Shown: positions 44,892 to 54,265 of the stretch, piece by piece
How the letters are laid out: each line of letters opens with the position of its first letter
How positions within the stretch are numbered: position 1 is the first letter of the stretch
Assembly: GCF_039542345.1 (NCBI RefSeq)
Contig: NZ_BAABHY010000001.1
Coordinates: forward strand, 124,001-188,000
Origin: Orbus sasakiae
GTDB lineage: Bacteria > Pseudomonadota > Gammaproteobacteria > Enterobacterales > Orbaceae
Reading direction: 5' to 3'
Length of the DNA: 64,000 nucleotides
Notes under the pieces: model-generated
The model's database searches: none
Told to the model about the DNA's origin: nothing
What the model saw: only the letters and a program-made list of their open reading frames with translations
Made by a program: the position numbers and the translations under genes

Positions 44892-45890
44892 TTAGTGATA
44901 TATCGCCTCTTTAGTGTGGTGACCATCGGCAATGACGGTTTGTTCTATATTAGTTTGATCGATAGCAATAGGGGTTAAGAGATAAGCAGGTACCTCTTTT
45001 AAGCCGTTATTTAATGTTGCATTCGAGAGTGGGGTATCGCCCTTCGCTAAGCTGACCGCAATATTAGCAGCTTGTGTTGCAAGAGCTTTTAAGGGTTTAT
45101 AAACCGTCATGGTCTGTGTTCCGATTGCGATACGTTTAATACCCGCTAAGTCAGCATCTTGACCCGATATGGCCACCTTACCCGCTAGTCCTTGAGCCGC
45201 AAGTGCCTGGATTGCCCCTCCTGCCGTTGCATCATTGGATGCAACGACAGCATCAATTCGATTATTGTTTGCTGTGAGTGCGGCTTCCATGATTTTAAGT
45301 GCATTTTCAGCGAGCCATGAATCAACCCATTGATCACCGACAATTTGTACCTCACCACTATCAATATGAGGTTGTAAAACATTCATCTGTCCTTGACGAA
45401 ATAATTTAGCATTATTATCAACCGGTGAGCCGCCCATTAAAAAATAGCGACCTTGTGGTACTCGATCAAGAATATATTGTGCTTGCAATTCGCCTACTTT
45501 TTCATTATCAAATGAGATGTAAAAATCAATATCAGCATTGTTGATTAGTCGGTCATAAGCTAGAACTGGAATACCTTCGCGTTTTGCTTCAGCAATAACA
45601 TTACTTAAGACATTACCGTTATAGGGAATGATGACTAGTACATCAACACCGCGATTAATCATATTTTCGATTTGTGATACTTGCGTTCTTTCATCGCCAT
45701 TAGCTGATTGGACAAAAACAGTGGCACCTAATTTTTCTGCTTCGGAACTAAAAATCCGGCTGTCTTTTTGCCAACGCTCTAAACGCAGATCGTCAATTGA
45801 CATCCCTATTTTAATATTTTTAGCTAAAGCTGGATTGATAGAGCACAGTAAGGTGAAAAGAGTCAATAGGATATATTTCAATTTTATCAT
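44892..45890 (-). CDS. xylF: D-xylose-binding periplasmic protein
   Basis: Periplasmic receptor of the xylose importer, 332 residues (E. coli 330). Signal peptide about 1-23 (MIKLKYILLTLFTLLCSINP...ALA). The ATG at 45890 is preceded by GAGAGG five bases upstream; the longer in-frame start at 45965 would add a non-signal extension. Mature protein begins KNIKIGMSIDDLRLERWQKD and has ASNDATAGGAIQALAAQGL and AISGQDADLAGIKRI in the sugar-binding cleft. First gene of xylFGH, divergent from xylA. Confidence 0.96.
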   Translation of the reverse strand: MIKLKYILLTLFTLLCSINPALAKNIKIGMSIDDLRLERWQKDSRIFSSEAEKLGATVFVQSANGDERTQVSQIENMINRGVDVLVIIPYNGNVLSNVIAEAKREGIPVLAYDRLINNADIDFYISFDNEKVGELQAQYILDRVPQGRYFLMGGSPVDNNAKLFRQGQMNVLQPHIDSGEVQIVGDQWVDSWLAENALKIMEAALTANNNRIDAVVASNDATAGGAIQALAAQGLAGKVAISGQDADLAGIKRIAIGTQTMTVYKPLKALATQAANIAVSLAKGDTPLSNATLNNGLKEVPAYLLTPIAIDQTNIEQTVIADGHHTKEAIYH

Positions 45891-46158
45891 GATAACCTCT
45901 CGAGTGAGTTTGATAGAAATGATTGCATTATTGCGCGCATTTCGGTGTATATACTCCAGTGCCATCTAAAATCTCGCTAGCAAAATCCATTTAAATACAT
46001 CACAAACTATTTAGAAATAGATGGTTTTATCGCTGTAGATATTTTTATTAATCGGATTTTTCTATATCAATTAACCGTTTTAGAGTATTGATTAAGTGGT
46101 TTCTCAGCAATTGTCGAATTTGATATTGGTTTTATGATTTTTGGTTAAATGTCTATTT

Positions 46159-46174
46159 TTTGATGTTCATCACA
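46159..46174. promoter_or_regulatory. CRP-like site, xyl control region (distal)
   Basis: TTTGATGTTCATCACA matches TGTGA-N6-TCACA at 9 of 10 core positions. It lies 270 bases before xylF and 220 before xylA. Confidence 0.55.
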
Positions 46175-46260
46175 TTTATTAAATTAGACGAAAGAATAAA
46201 AATTAATTACATGATTATTAATGTTTATTTTTATTTTTTATCTCTCATGAATCCTAATAA

Positions 46261-46276
46261 TGTGAGGTATATCACG
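46261..46276 (+). promoter_or_regulatory. CRP site upstream of xylA
   Basis: TGTGAGGTATATCACG matches the CRP consensus at 9 of 10 core positions. A GATACA or TACGAT hexamer 29-32 bases beyond the centre would fit a class II promoter. Predicts glucose repression of xylAB. Confidence 0.7.
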
Positions 46277-46394
46277 TAAACTAAATTTCATAATTACGAT
46301 ACAAAATTCTACAATAACAATGTCAAACTGTTGCCTCTAATATGCAGTTAACAAGAACAAGCTGTTTAACCAATCAAGTATAGAGGTAACTGAG

Positions 46395-47714
46395 ATGAGT
46401 AATTTTTTTGATAAAATTGAAAAAATCAAATATGAAGGTGTGGGATCAAAAAATGATTTAGCGTTTCGTCATTATAATCCCAATGAGGTTATTTTAGGCA
46501 AAACAATGCAAGAACATCTGCGTTTTGCCGCTTGTTATTGGCATACTTTTTGTTGGCAAGGGATTGACATGTTTGGTTCACCTGCCTTTAATTATCCTTG
46601 GTATAAAGGTAACGATGAACTCGACATGGCAAAAGCTAAAGCCGATGTTGCTTTTGAATTTTTCCATAAACTCAATGTTCCTTACTATGCTTTTCATGAT
46701 GTTGATGTAACACCGGAAGGCAATTCAATCAAAGAGTATATGAATAATTTTGCGGTAATGGTTGATGTATTAGCACAAAAACAAGTGGAAACAGGGGTCA
46801 AACTATTATGGGGAACGGCTAATGCATTTAGTCATCCACGTTATGGTGCTGGTGCGTCAACCAACCCTGATCCAGATGTATTTGCATGGGCAGCAACACA
46901 AGTTGTGAATGCAATGAGTGCAACACATAAATTAGGTGGTGAGAACTATGTATTATGGGGTGGGCGAGAAGGCTACGAAACACTGCTTAACACGGATTTA
47001 CGTCGAGAAAGAGAACAACTCGGTCGTTTTATGCAACTGGTCGTTGAGCATAAACACAAAATTGGTTTTAAAGGGACGATTTTAATTGAACCTAAACCAC
47101 AAGAACCAACCAAACATCAGTATGATTATGATGTTGCTACCGTTTACGGTTTTTTAAAACAATTTGGTTTAGAAAAAGAGATTAAAATGAATATTGAAGC
47201 AAATCATGCCACATTAGCTGGTCATTCATTTCAACATGAAGTTGCCACGGCAATTGCACTCGATATTTTTGGTTCATTAGATGCGAATCGTGGTGATGCA
47301 CAGCTTGGTTGGGATACCGATCAATTCCCAAATAGCGTGGAAGAAAATACACTCGTTATGTATGAAATCTTAAAAGCGGGAGGATTTAAAACGGGTGGAC
47401 TCAATTTTGATGCAAAAGTGAGACGACAAAGTACCGATAAATATGCACCATTTTATGGTCATATTGGTGCAATGGATACTATGGCTATCTCGCTGAAATG
47501 TGCGGCAAAACTTCTAACAGACAAAGTGTTAGAAAATGAAGTTAATGCAAGATATGCAGGTTGGGATAATACATTTGGACAAGATATTTTAAATAAAACA
47601 TTATCGCTGCAAGATATTGCTGATTATGTCGTTAAACATAATCTCAATCCATCACATGCGAGTGGTGATCAAGAACGTCTGGAAAACATTGTTAACCGTT
47701 ATATTTATGGTTAA
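46395..47714 (+). CDS. xylA: D-xylose isomerase
   Basis: Converts D-xylose to D-xylulose in the cytosol; metal-dependent TIM barrel, 439 residues (E. coli 440). Catalytic H101 and D104 lie in FHDVDVTPEG; the metal ligands are in LIEPKPQEPTKHQYD and EANHATLAGHSFQHE, and W(D)TDQFPN is also conserved. GAGG precedes the ATG. First gene of xylA-xylB-xylR, divergent from the transporter genes, with a CRP site upstream. A hairpin separates it from xylB. Confidence 0.98.
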   Translation: MSNFFDKIEKIKYEGVGSKNDLAFRHYNPNEVILGKTMQEHLRFAACYWHTFCWQGIDMFGSPAFNYPWYKGNDELDMAKAKADVAFEFFHKLNVPYYAFHDVDVTPEGNSIKEYMNNFAVMVDVLAQKQVETGVKLLWGTANAFSHPRYGAGASTNPDPDVFAWAATQVVNAMSATHKLGGENYVLWGGREGYETLLNTDLRREREQLGRFMQLVVEHKHKIGFKGTILIEPKPQEPTKHQYDYDVATVYGFLKQFGLEKEIKMNIEANHATLAGHSFQHEVATAIALDIFGSLDANRGDAQLGWDTDQFPNSVEENTLVMYEILKAGGFKTGGLNFDAKVRRQSTDKYAPFYGHIGAMDTMAISLKCAAKLLTDKVLENEVNARYAGWDNTFGQDILNKTLSLQDIADYVVKHNLNPSHASGDQERLENIVNRYIYG

Positions 47715-47721
47715 TGACGTC

Positions 47722-47749
47722 AGCCGGTGCTACTTATCAGGCATCGGCT
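47722..47749 (+). promoter_or_regulatory. xylA-xylB intercistronic hairpin
   Basis: 9-bp stem AGCCGGTGC / GCATCGGCT with one G-T pair and a 10-base loop and no T tract. Likely stabilises the xylA message or tunes the xylA:xylB ratio. Confidence 0.5.
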
Positions 47750-47776
47750 TATACGTAGGATTAAAGAGGTTAAAAT

Positions 47777-49228
47777 ATGTATATTGGTATTGATTTAGGC
47801 ACATCCGGTGTCAAAGTGATTTTGATGGATGAAAAACAAACAATTATTACCTCGCAAACTGAAGCAATCCCAATCTCACGCCCAAAACCATTGTGGTCTG
47901 AGCAAAGTCCTGCTGATTGGTGGCAGGCAACCGATAAAGCTATGTTATCACTTAAAGCCAATCATGACCTTTCTGCGGTCAAAGCGATTGGACTAAGTGG
48001 GCAGATGCATGGTGCAACGTTAGTCGATAAAGAAGGGAAAGTATTACGTCCTGCTATTTTGTGGAATGACGGACGCTGTGTACAAGAATGTATTGAATTA
48101 GAACAATTGGTTAGCAATAGTCGTCAAATTACAGGTAATTTAATGATGCCTGGCTTTACGGCGCCAAAATTGAAATGGTTATCAAAACATGAGCCCACAC
48201 TTTTTGCTCAAGTTGATAAAGTATTATTACCAAAAGATTACTTACGGTATTGTATGACGAATGTTTTCGCGACAGATATGTCTGATGCCGCAGGGACTAT
48301 GTGGCTCGATGTTGCGAAACGAGATTGGAGTGATGCACTTTTGAATGCCTGTCACCTTACTCGTCATCATATGCCAAAATTATATGAAGGGTGTGAGATT
48401 ACTGGTACAGTGCAAGAGGATATTGCAAAACGATGGGGCATTGGCTGTATTCCCGTTATTGCTGGCGGTGGTGATAATGCTGCTGGCGCTGTTGGGGTTG
48501 GGCTAAGCCAGTCAGGACAAGCCATGCTATCATTAGGTACATCAGGCGTTTATTTTGTTGTGACAGACCAGTTTTTAAGTAAACCCGAACAAGCCGTACA
48601 CAGTTTTTGCCATGCGTTGCCGGAACGTTGGCATCTTATGTCAGTGATGTTATCAGCCTCATCTTGTTTAGATTGGGCGTGTAAAATTCTCAATATTCAT
48701 GATGTTGGTCAGCTATTAACATTAGTTGAAACATCACAAAAACCACAAGTTCCGATCTATTTTTTACCTTATTTATCAGGTGAAAGAACCCCACATAATA
48801 ACGCTAACGCAAAAGGCGTCTTTTTTAACATGACGATGGCGCATACTCAAGTGGATTTGGCTAGAGCGGTATTAGAGGGGGTGAGTTTTGCATTAGCGGA
48901 TTGTATGGATATATTACATAGTACAGGAGTTACACCAACCCAGATTTTACTTATTGGTGGTGGTGCTCAGAACGCTTATTGGTGTCAGTTGCTGAGTAAC
49001 ATTTCTGGGCAAACGTTAACCTTTTGCGAAGGCGGGAATGTAGGGCCAGCACTTGGTGCTGCAAAATTAGCACAGTTAGCATGTCATCCCGCATTATCTA
49101 TCGGTGATATCGTAACGCAACCTAAGGTGATCAGGCAGTTTGTTACAGACAAGACTCAGTACCAGCAATACCAATCACAACGTCAGTTTTTTAATAGGCT
49201 GTATCAACAAATTGAATCTTTATTTTGA
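47777..49228 (+). CDS. xylB: Xylulokinase
   Basis: Phosphorylates D-xylulose to xylulose 5-phosphate for the pentose phosphate pathway; FGGY-type carbohydrate kinase, 483 residues. Starts MYIGIDLGTSGVKVILMDE (phosphate-1 loop); sugar-binding SGQMHGATLVD near residue 76; catalytic Asp in AGGGDNAAGAVGVG around residue 234; adenosine-binding LLIGGGAQNAYWCQLLSNI. It follows xylA by 62 bases containing a hairpin. Confidence 0.97.
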   Translation: MYIGIDLGTSGVKVILMDEKQTIITSQTEAIPISRPKPLWSEQSPADWWQATDKAMLSLKANHDLSAVKAIGLSGQMHGATLVDKEGKVLRPAILWNDGRCVQECIELEQLVSNSRQITGNLMMPGFTAPKLKWLSKHEPTLFAQVDKVLLPKDYLRYCMTNVFATDMSDAAGTMWLDVAKRDWSDALLNACHLTRHHMPKLYEGCEITGTVQEDIAKRWGIGCIPVIAGGGDNAAGAVGVGLSQSGQAMLSLGTSGVYFVVTDQFLSKPEQAVHSFCHALPERWHLMSVMLSASSCLDWACKILNIHDVGQLLTLVETSQKPQVPIYFLPYLSGERTPHNNANAKGVFFNMTMAHTQVDLARAVLEGVSFALADCMDILHSTGVTPTQILLIGGGAQNAYWCQLLSNISGQTLTFCEGGNVGPALGAAKLAQLACHPALSIGDIVTQPKVIRQFVTDKTQYQQYQSQRQFFNRLYQQIESLF

Positions 49229-49241
49229 TTGATTATATGAC

Positions 49242-49273
49242 TTAATTTGCGACTTAGATCGGTCGCAAATTAA
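49242..49273 (+). terminator. Inverted repeat between xylB and xylR
   Basis: Perfect 12-bp stem TTAATTTGCGAC / GTCGCAAATTAA with an 8-base loop, 13 bases after the xylB stop. Not followed by a T run; it may be a terminator that uncouples xylR, or a palindromic operator before xylR. Confidence 0.55.
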
Positions 49274-49351
49274 CATTATTGAACTCATTGTATTAAAAAT
49301 TAATTATTGATATATAATTTCTATTACAGTTATTCAACCGAGTGCTGATCA

Positions 49352-50518
49352 ATGGAAGAAAAACGTCATCGAATTATCTTATTGTTTAATGCAAATAAAA
49401 TTTATGACAGACAAATTATCAAAGGAGTGGGCTATTTTTTACAAGCAACTCAAGTCAATTGGGACATCTACATTGCCGATGACTTCCGCACCAGTTTTAA
49501 ACATTTTCCCGTTTTATCGGGTGATGGCATTATTGCAAATTATGATGATCCCGATATTGTTGACTTACTTGCAAATATTGATATTCCTATTGTGGGCGTT
49601 GGCGCATCCTACCAAAACCCACTCGATTATCCAACAATCCCCTATGTCGCGGCCAATAATGATACGTTAATCGAAAAAGCATTTAATCATTTATACTCTA
49701 AAGGCATTAAGCACTTCGCTTTTTACAGTATTCCGCCAAGCCAGTACTGCCGTTGGGCGAGTGAACGCGAAAACTCGTTTAATCGAATTATGATACAAAA
49801 AGGGTTAACTGGCTCTGTTTATCAAGGCATGGAAACAACACTCGATAACTGGCAACTGGCTCAAAATGAACTGGTGAAATGGATTACATCCTTACCGCCA
49901 AATACAGGCATTATTGCGGTTAATGACGCAAGAGCACGCCATGTTTTACAAACTTGTGAGTTTATGAAACTCAAGATTCCTGAACAACATTGTGTGATCG
50001 GTATTGATAATGAAGATATTATCAATTATTTATCTGTTGTGACATTATCAACCATTGCACAAGGCACAGAGGAGATGGGCTATAAAGCCGCGTCATTATT
50101 ACAAAAATTATTACTCAATAAAATGAATGGAACGCCGAGAATTTTAGTTGAGCCGCAAAAAATCATTGAGCGGCGTTCAACTGATTATCGCTCAGTACAA
50201 GACCCTTATGTTATGCAAGCGATGAACTTTATCCGTAATCATGCCTGTCGTGGCATTAAAGTTGAGCAAGTGTTAGCTGAGGTGAGATTATCACGTTCTA
50301 ATTTGGAAGCACGTTTTAAAGCTGAATTAAATAAAACCATCCATAATGTGATTCACCAAGAAAAATTTGATAAAGCGAAATATCTGTTATTGAACACCAC
50401 ATTATCAATTAACGAAATTTATCAAATGTGTGGTTATCCGTCTTTACAATATTTCTATTTTTTATTTAAAAAACATTATAATAAAACGCCGAAAGAGTAT
50501 CGAGAACAGGAAAAATAG
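49352..50518 (+). CDS. xylR: Xylose operon activator XylR (AraC family)
   Basis: Xylose-responsive transcription activator, 388 residues (E. coli 392). The N-terminal two thirds is a periplasmic-binding-protein-like sugar sensor (MEEKRHRIILLFNANKIYDR start; NTGIIAVNDARARHVL). The C-terminal ~105 residues carry the AraC double helix-turn-helix (VEQVLAEVRLSRSNLEARF and INEIYQMCGYPSLQYFYFLF). It lies downstream of xylAB after a strong inverted repeat, whereas in E. coli it follows xylH. Expected to act at the xylF-xylA region. Confidence 0.96.
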   Translation: MEEKRHRIILLFNANKIYDRQIIKGVGYFLQATQVNWDIYIADDFRTSFKHFPVLSGDGIIANYDDPDIVDLLANIDIPIVGVGASYQNPLDYPTIPYVAANNDTLIEKAFNHLYSKGIKHFAFYSIPPSQYCRWASERENSFNRIMIQKGLTGSVYQGMETTLDNWQLAQNELVKWITSLPPNTGIIAVNDARARHVLQTCEFMKLKIPEQHCVIGIDNEDIINYLSVVTLSTIAQGTEEMGYKAASLLQKLLLNKMNGTPRILVEPQKIIERRSTDYRSVQDPYVMQAMNFIRNHACRGIKVEQVLAEVRLSRSNLEARFKAELNKTIHNVIHQEKFDKAKYLLLNTTLSINEIYQMCGYPSLQYFYFLFKKHYNKTPKEYREQEK

Positions 50519-50543
50519 TGTGAGTTATTTGCATAATCTCACA
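50519..50543 (+). terminator. Weak stem-loop after xylR
   Basis: TGTGAG / CTCACA arms, extendable by ATAA/TTAT with a bulge, overlapping the end of the xylR stop codon. No T tract. Possible terminator before galM. Confidence 0.35.
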
Positions 50544-50647
50544 TTAATGAAAAATCATAATACTAAGATGAAAAAACACAATAAACAAATCTTTGTTTGT
50601 ATTTTATGTTAGTCACACATTAAGCAATAACACGGAGTGCTTGAGTG

Positions 50648-51631
50648 ATGACACTGAGTATACAAAATTGTCATGGTGTTAAATTACAATTTTCAGCTAT
50701 TGGTGCGACATGGTTATCTTGCAAGTTACCTTTATCTCATAACCATGAACGGGAAGTCTTACTCCCATGTCCGTCTCCACATAATAATAGTGCTGCATTT
50801 ATAGGTGCAACAATAGGACGTTATGCGAATCGAATTAAAGAGGCGGTGATTCAACTTGATAACCGTCACTACGCGCTAAATGCTAATCAGTCTATTCATC
50901 AATTACATGGTGGTGCTGGCGGTTTTCATACCCGAACATGGCAACGGCTAAGTCATCAGACAAATCGAATTATTTTTGGACTGATTTCCACCGATGGTGA
51001 TCAGGGATTTCCTGGACAAGTGAAAGCAACCGTTGATTATTTTATTACTGACCATAATCAGGTCATGATTAATTATATTGCAACGACAGATCACACTACC
51101 CCAATAAATTTAACTAACCATGCTTATTTTAATCTCGATGGCTGTGGAACGATACTTACACATCAATTATCTGTCGATGCAGATTATTATTTGCCAGTTG
51201 ATAAACATGGTATTCCGCTTAATGGTTTAGTTGCTGTTGAGGATGGGATGATGGATTTACGCCAACCCAAGCCAATAGGTGAATCTTTACTATCATGCCC
51301 AGATCGTCAGCGATTAGGGGGATACGATCATGCTTATTTGTTAAATCATACTGATCCGAAACGTGAAAAAGCAGTCGCAAAGTTAATTTCTGGCGACCAA
51401 AAGGTGAAGATGACGGTGTGCACCAATAAGCCCGCATTACAAATTTATACGGGTAATCATTTAGCGGTTGTCGATACGGCTAGCCACCGTTTACAAAATT
51501 ATCAAGGGATTGCTCTGGAAACAGAATTTTTACCTGATAGTCCAAATCGCCATGATTGGCCTCATGAGAGCAGTTGGTTTACTGCTGAACAATTTTATTG
51601 TTATACAACTGGGTACCAATTTTATTTTTAG
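50648..51631 (+). CDS. galM: Aldose 1-epimerase (mutarotase), copy 1
   Basis: Interconverts alpha and beta anomers of galactose or other aldoses; 327 residues. Catalytic His lies in NLTNHAYFNLDG and the catalytic Glu in ALETEFLPDSPN; GATIGRYANRI near residue 55 is conserved. The ATG at 50648 has GGAG ten bases upstream. A second mutarotase (56453-57484) is clearly related but distinct. Placed after xylR and before the lacY-gal operon, it could act on xylose, galactose or lactose products; the xylose side is as likely as the galactose side. Confidence 0.93.
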   Translation: MTLSIQNCHGVKLQFSAIGATWLSCKLPLSHNHEREVLLPCPSPHNNSAAFIGATIGRYANRIKEAVIQLDNRHYALNANQSIHQLHGGAGGFHTRTWQRLSHQTNRIIFGLISTDGDQGFPGQVKATVDYFITDHNQVMINYIATTDHTTPINLTNHAYFNLDGCGTILTHQLSVDADYYLPVDKHGIPLNGLVAVEDGMMDLRQPKPIGESLLSCPDRQRLGGYDHAYLLNHTDPKREKAVAKLISGDQKVKMTVCTNKPALQIYTGNHLAVVDTASHRLQNYQGIALETEFLPDSPNRHDWPHESSWFTAEQFYCYTTGYQFYF

Positions 51632-51769
51632 TGTTAATATCTTACAAAATAAGGTTGATTGTTGAATTCATCTCGTGTGCGATACCCTGACAGCAATGAA
51701 ATTGAAATAGGGATATCTGACGGTGTTATTTCATTATTATCAAGTAATGACGTGCCTTTTTTAAAAAAA

Positions 51770-51783
51770 TGTAAGCGTTTACA
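51770..51783 (+). promoter_or_regulatory. GalR/LacI-type operator 1 upstream of lacY
   Basis: TGTAAGCGTTTACA fits the LacI-family operator TGTAANCGNTTACA exactly, with flanking A/T extending the arms to ATGTAA/TTACAT. It is 98 bases (centre to centre) from operator 2, a spacing compatible with looping by a GalR-type dimer pair. Confidence 0.75.
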
Positions 51784-51867
51784 TAAAATGATGCATAGAT
51801 CACTTTTTTTACTCTTTTTAAATGATATGATGATTAAAGTTATTAAGTAATTTATTTCATTATCGAA

Positions 51868-51881
51868 TGTAATCGATTACT
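51868..51881 (+). promoter_or_regulatory. GalR/LacI-type operator 2 upstream of lacY
   Basis: TGTAATCGATTACT contains the perfect 12-base palindrome GTAATCGATTAC and fits the LacI-family consensus with one end mismatch. It lies about 50 bases before the lacY ATG, in the expected promoter zone. Confidence 0.75.
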
Positions 51882-51927
51882 TAATATGTATTTTGCACAG
51901 TGCTATATCAATAAAGAGGAAATAGTA

Positions 51928-53232
51928 ATGGACATAAAGAAGTCATCGTATTTTGAAAATAAAAATTACTGGATATTTAGTGCTTTTTTCTTTCTCTACT
52001 TTTTTATTATGGGTGCCTATTTCCCGTTTTTTCCTGTTTGGCTAAAAATGAATGGGCTCAATCAGGCTGATACAGGTTATGTTTTTTCATTTATCTCTTT
52101 ATTCGCACTGTGCTTCCAACCTATTTTTGGATTACTATCCGATAAATTAGGATTGCGTAAAAATTTATTATGGATTATCACTGGGCTATTAGTATTATTT
52201 GGACCTTTTTTTATTTTTGTATTAGGCCCATTACTGAAAATTAATGTGACACTTGGCTCGATTGTCGGCGGACTATACTTGGGAATGGTATTTAATGGCG
52301 GAGCTCCTGCTATTGAAGCTTATGTTGAAAAAGTGAGCCGACGTAGTGGGTTTGAGTTTGGTCGAGCTAGAATGTTTGGGTGTTTTGGGTGGGCCATTTG
52401 TGCTTCATTTGTCGGTATTATGATCACCATAAATGCTAACGCCGTGTATTGGTTGTGCTCAGGCTTTGCGATTATTTTATTAATTCTTGTTAAAGTTGCC
52501 AATCCAGAAAAAAGTTCAACGGTTGATGTGATTGAAAAAATGGGTCTTAACAAAGAACAACCCTTTAAACTGAAGTTAGTCATAGAGTTGTTAAAGATGC
52601 CTAAAATTTGGTTCTTTATGTTATACATTATTGGTGTTGCATGTACTTATGATGTATTTGATCAACAGTTTGCAAACTTCTTTACATCATTTTTCCAAAG
52701 TGAAGCAACGGGTCGTGAAGCCTTTGGTTATGTGACTACGATGGGTGAGTTTTTGAATGCTATGGTGATGTTTCTTGCTCCCGTGATTGTGATGAAAATT
52801 GGCAGTAAAAATACGTTATTGATTGCAGGTTTAATTATGTCAATACGTATTACCGGCTCCGCATTTGCAAGTTCTGCAATCGAAGTCATTATCCTAAAAA
52901 CATTACATATGTTTGAGGCGCCGCTTTTACTTGTCGGTGCATTTAAATATATCACAAAGCATTTTCCACTTAAATTTTCCGCAACAATATACTTAATTGC
53001 ATTTTGTTTTGCAAAGCAGCTATCGATTATGTTTATGTCAACTTTTGCAGGCTTAATGTATGTCAATATTGGTTTTGAAGGCACCTATCTGGTGCTTGGT
53101 ATTATTGCTTTCACGTTTACCATTATTTCAGTATTTACCCTTTCAGGGAGAGGGCCGATTGCTGTCTTGCGTGGTAAAAAAAGTGAGCCTGGCGTGAACG
53201 AACTTTCTTCTAACGAAGGTGCACAATCATGA
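51928..53232 (+). CDS. lacY: Lactose permease (galactoside:H+ symporter)
   Basis: Inner-membrane MFS transporter of the LacY (oligosaccharide:H+ symporter) family, 434 residues, 12 helices. Near-identical segments to E. coli LacY include YFFIMGAYFPFFPVWL, LFGLLSDKLGLRK-like loop FGLLSDKLGLRKNLLWI, the substrate-binding Glu and Arg in PAIEAYVEKVSRRSGFEFGR, CTYDVFDQQFANFFTSFF and LKTLHMFEAPLLLVG. The ATG at 51928 has AGAGG upstream and matches the LacY start region. First gene of lacY-galE-galT-galK-galM; its stop overlaps galE (ATGA). Two GalR-type operators lie upstream, and no lacI gene is present. Confidence 0.97.
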   Translation: MDIKKSSYFENKNYWIFSAFFFLYFFIMGAYFPFFPVWLKMNGLNQADTGYVFSFISLFALCFQPIFGLLSDKLGLRKNLLWIITGLLVLFGPFFIFVLGPLLKINVTLGSIVGGLYLGMVFNGGAPAIEAYVEKVSRRSGFEFGRARMFGCFGWAICASFVGIMITINANAVYWLCSGFAIILLILVKVANPEKSSTVDVIEKMGLNKEQPFKLKLVIELLKMPKIWFFMLYIIGVACTYDVFDQQFANFFTSFFQSEATGREAFGYVTTMGEFLNAMVMFLAPVIVMKIGSKNTLLIAGLIMSIRITGSAFASSAIEVIILKTLHMFEAPLLLVGAFKYITKHFPLKFSATIYLIAFCFAKQLSIMFMSTFAGLMYVNIGFEGTYLVLGIIAFTFTIISVFTLSGRGPIAVLRGKKSEPGVNELSSNEGAQS

Positions 53233-54245
53233 ATATTTTAGTGACAGGGGGCTGTGGTTATATTGGTAGTCATACATGTGTTCAACTCATACAAGCTGGC
53301 TATACACCGATTGTCCTTGATAATTTAGTTAACAGTAAAGTCGCTGTTTTAAAACGTATCGAATTAATTACGGGTCATCAGGTTCGTTTTTATCAAGGTG
53401 ATGTGCGTGATAAAAAACAACTGGAGCAAATATTTAGTCAACATAATATTAGTGCTGTAATTCATTTTGCAGGCTTAAAAGCCGTTGGCGAATCAGTACA
53501 TAAACCATTGGAATATTATGATGCGAATGTATCTGGTGCATTGGTATTAATGCAAGCTATGCGAAGAGCAGGGGTTAAACAACTGGTATTTAGTTCATCG
53601 GCAACGGTATATGGTGAAACTGCTGATGTGCCTTATCGAGAAGATATGCCATTAGGTTTACCATCAAGTCCTTACGGTAAAAGTAAAATGATGGCTGAAC
53701 AAGCTATGATCGATTTATCAACAGCAGAAAACGATTGGTCACTAACCTTACTGCGTTATTTTAACCCCGTCGGTGCACATCCAACAGGCTTAATGGGCGA
53801 AGATCCGCAAGGGATTCCTAACAATCTTATGCCTTATATCACTCAAGTTGCAATTGGAGCACGTCCTGCTTTAGCCGTATTTGGTCATGATTATCCGACA
53901 AATGATGGGACATGTGTGCGCGATTTTATCCATGTAGTTGATCTCGCCGATGGTCATATTGCAGCCTTAAGAAAAGGCTTAAATCAAAATGGTTTACATA
54001 TTTATAATCTAGGTTCAGGAGTTGGACATAGTGTTCTTGAGGTGATTAATGCTTTTGAGCAAGCGTCAGGTAAGCCATTAGCATGGCATTTTGCTCCACG
54101 TAGGGTCGGTGACCTTCCTGCATTTTGGGCTGATGCAAGTAAAGCAAAACAGCAACTTGGTTGGCAAACAAAAATGACATTACAACAAATGGTTGCTGAT
54201 TCTTGGTTATGGCAAGTTAATAATCCTAAAGGCTATTTAGATTAG
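53229..54245 (+). CDS. galE: UDP-glucose 4-epimerase
   Basis: Leloir pathway: interconverts UDP-galactose and UDP-glucose with bound NAD; 338 residues, same as E. coli. The Rossmann start TGGCGYIGSHTCVQLIQAG, SSSATVYGE, and catalytic Tyr and Lys in SPYGKSKMMAEQ (about 148-158) are present; RRVGDLPAFWADASKAK near the C-terminus. Its ATG overlaps the lacY stop by four bases, so it is translationally coupled to lactose uptake. Confidence 0.98.
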   Translation: MNILVTGGCGYIGSHTCVQLIQAGYTPIVLDNLVNSKVAVLKRIELITGHQVRFYQGDVRDKKQLEQIFSQHNISAVIHFAGLKAVGESVHKPLEYYDANVSGALVLMQAMRRAGVKQLVFSSSATVYGETADVPYREDMPLGLPSSPYGKSKMMAEQAMIDLSTAENDWSLTLLRYFNPVGAHPTGLMGEDPQGIPNNLMPYITQVAIGARPALAVFGHDYPTNDGTCVRDFIHVVDLADGHIAALRKGLNQNGLHIYNLGSGVGHSVLEVINAFEQASGKPLAWHFAPRRVGDLPAFWADASKAKQQLGWQTKMTLQQMVADSWLWQVNNPKGYLD

Positions 54246-54265
54246 TGAGTAAAAGGACGTATATC

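Larger units (their letters stand above)
45891..46394. other. xylF-xylA divergent regulatory region
   Basis: About 500 bases without a gene between the xylose transport and catabolic operons. It holds two CRP-like sites (separate entries). XylR sites are expected here by analogy with E. coli, but I could not assign them by eye. The 46180-46260 stretch is almost pure A/T. Confidence 0.7.

Noticed and set aside
51788..51805. CRP-like TGATGCATAGATCACT before lacY
   Set aside because: About 6 of 10 core positions match, near chance level for such AT-rich DNA.
51659..51850. 63-codon ORF between galM1 and lacY
   Set aside because: TTG start, no ribosome-binding site, and a GalR-type operator lies inside it; more likely control DNA.
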